64,000 nt of DNA from Globodera rostochiensis (lineage: Eukaryota > Nematoda > Chromadorea > Rhabditida > Heteroderidae). The notes beneath the pieces were generated by a model. It searched no databases. It saw only the letters and a program-made list of their open reading frames with translations, and was not told where the DNA came from. The stretch covers positions 926,449 to 990,448 of the forward strand of contig JAEVLN010000011.1 of the NCBI GenBank assembly GCA_018350325.1, written 5' to 3'. Within the stretch, counting starts at the first letter, position 1; each line of letters begins with the position of its first letter. Of the stretch, positions 63,752-64,000 are shown one piece after another. The position numbers and the translations under genes were made by a program.

Positions 63752-63775
63752 CGGCGGCGCCTGTCGGCACCGCCG
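63752..63775. repeat. GC-rich hairpin core motif
   Basis: As at 4876, with loop TGTC in place of TATC. Confidence 0.8.
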
Positions 63776-64000
63776 GGCATCCTCCATTCTTACGTAAACC
63801 AGTTTTTTTTCTCTGTAACCGTCATAATTTTGCTAAAATTTTTATGAAATTTCTTTAACAAAATTGAGTCAAAATTTCAAAAATTTTTCTCGGTGGCGTC
63901 AATGATGCCATCTTTAGGGGTGTATTCTGATGCTGACAAAGATTTTGAAGATCAAGAAGATCAGCAATATGTGGTTCCGGTCCCGGTTTTTCTGATCCCG

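Larger units (their letters stand above)
63272..64000. mobile_element. hAT-like element, CCGGGACCGG subterminal family, cut by window end
   Basis: Begins TAGGGTTGGACGGGACCGG (the same terminus as at 15805), followed by GGTCCCGGTCCCGG motifs, a tRNA-like segment (63,472), the GC hairpin (63,752) and, at 63,974-64,000, the same GGTCCCGGTTTTTC motifs again, presumably the right subterminal region. The right terminus and target duplication lie outside. Confidence 0.7.

Overview
This is a repeat-rich, AT-rich eukaryotic window, probably from a nematode. The only host-type intron I can place confidently (16,779-16,912) has GTAAG/TTTTCAG borders. Introns in the large mobile element are 40-60 nt. The most abundant gene family looks like secreted effectors of a parasitic nematode. 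The organism is an inference; there is no rRNA, conserved housekeeping gene or telomere here to anchor it.

The theme of 0-46 kb is one gene family, seen as about 20 copies, fragments and relics on both strands. A full-length member has an N-terminal signal peptide, an acidic region with two or three copies of a motif FDEI(F/Y)xxxW(D/S)(D/E), and then three or four helix-turn-helix (HTH) units of about 55 residues that resemble transposase or homeodomain-like DNA-binding domains. Intact or nearly intact members lie at 6609-7508 (+), 13566-14492 (-), 34859-35797 (-), 39120-40469 (+) and 42035-42982 (+). The others are broken by frameshifts, deletions or insertions. Seven loci share an upstream block, so gene and promoter were copied together.

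A 6,418-bp element at 25,144-31,561 has inserted into one family member. It has about 250-bp terminal inverted repeats starting AGTAGT and a perfect 6-bp target duplication (GGCTAG). It carries an A32/FtsK-type packaging ATPase, a two-exon repeat protein, a four-exon 302-residue protein, a two-exon 57-residue membrane peptide and a 170-bp tandem array. It looks like a reduced Polinton/Maverick relative; no polymerase, integrase or capsid gene was recognised. A second ATPase relic lies at 32,004-32,207, and a 1.6-kb element with the same kind of ends lies at 35,955-37,575.

Small hAT-like elements with 8-bp target duplications (3868-6015 with 4211-5413 nested inside, 7820-8102, 21959-22722, 33711-34691, and 63272 to the window end) each have their own short subterminal motif. 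Several share a core holding a tRNA-like Pol III promoter and a GC-rich hairpin.

From about 46.65 to 62.80 kb the sequence is a 16-kb array of an approximately 21-bp unit (CAATTCTGGTCTGTTTTTGTT) in three blocks of alternating orientation, giving a very large imperfect palindrome centred near 53,239. It is bounded by fragments of the HTH family. Long open frames inside it follow from the period being a multiple of three and are not treated as genes. One unrelated small secreted protein gene sits at 16,439-16,983.
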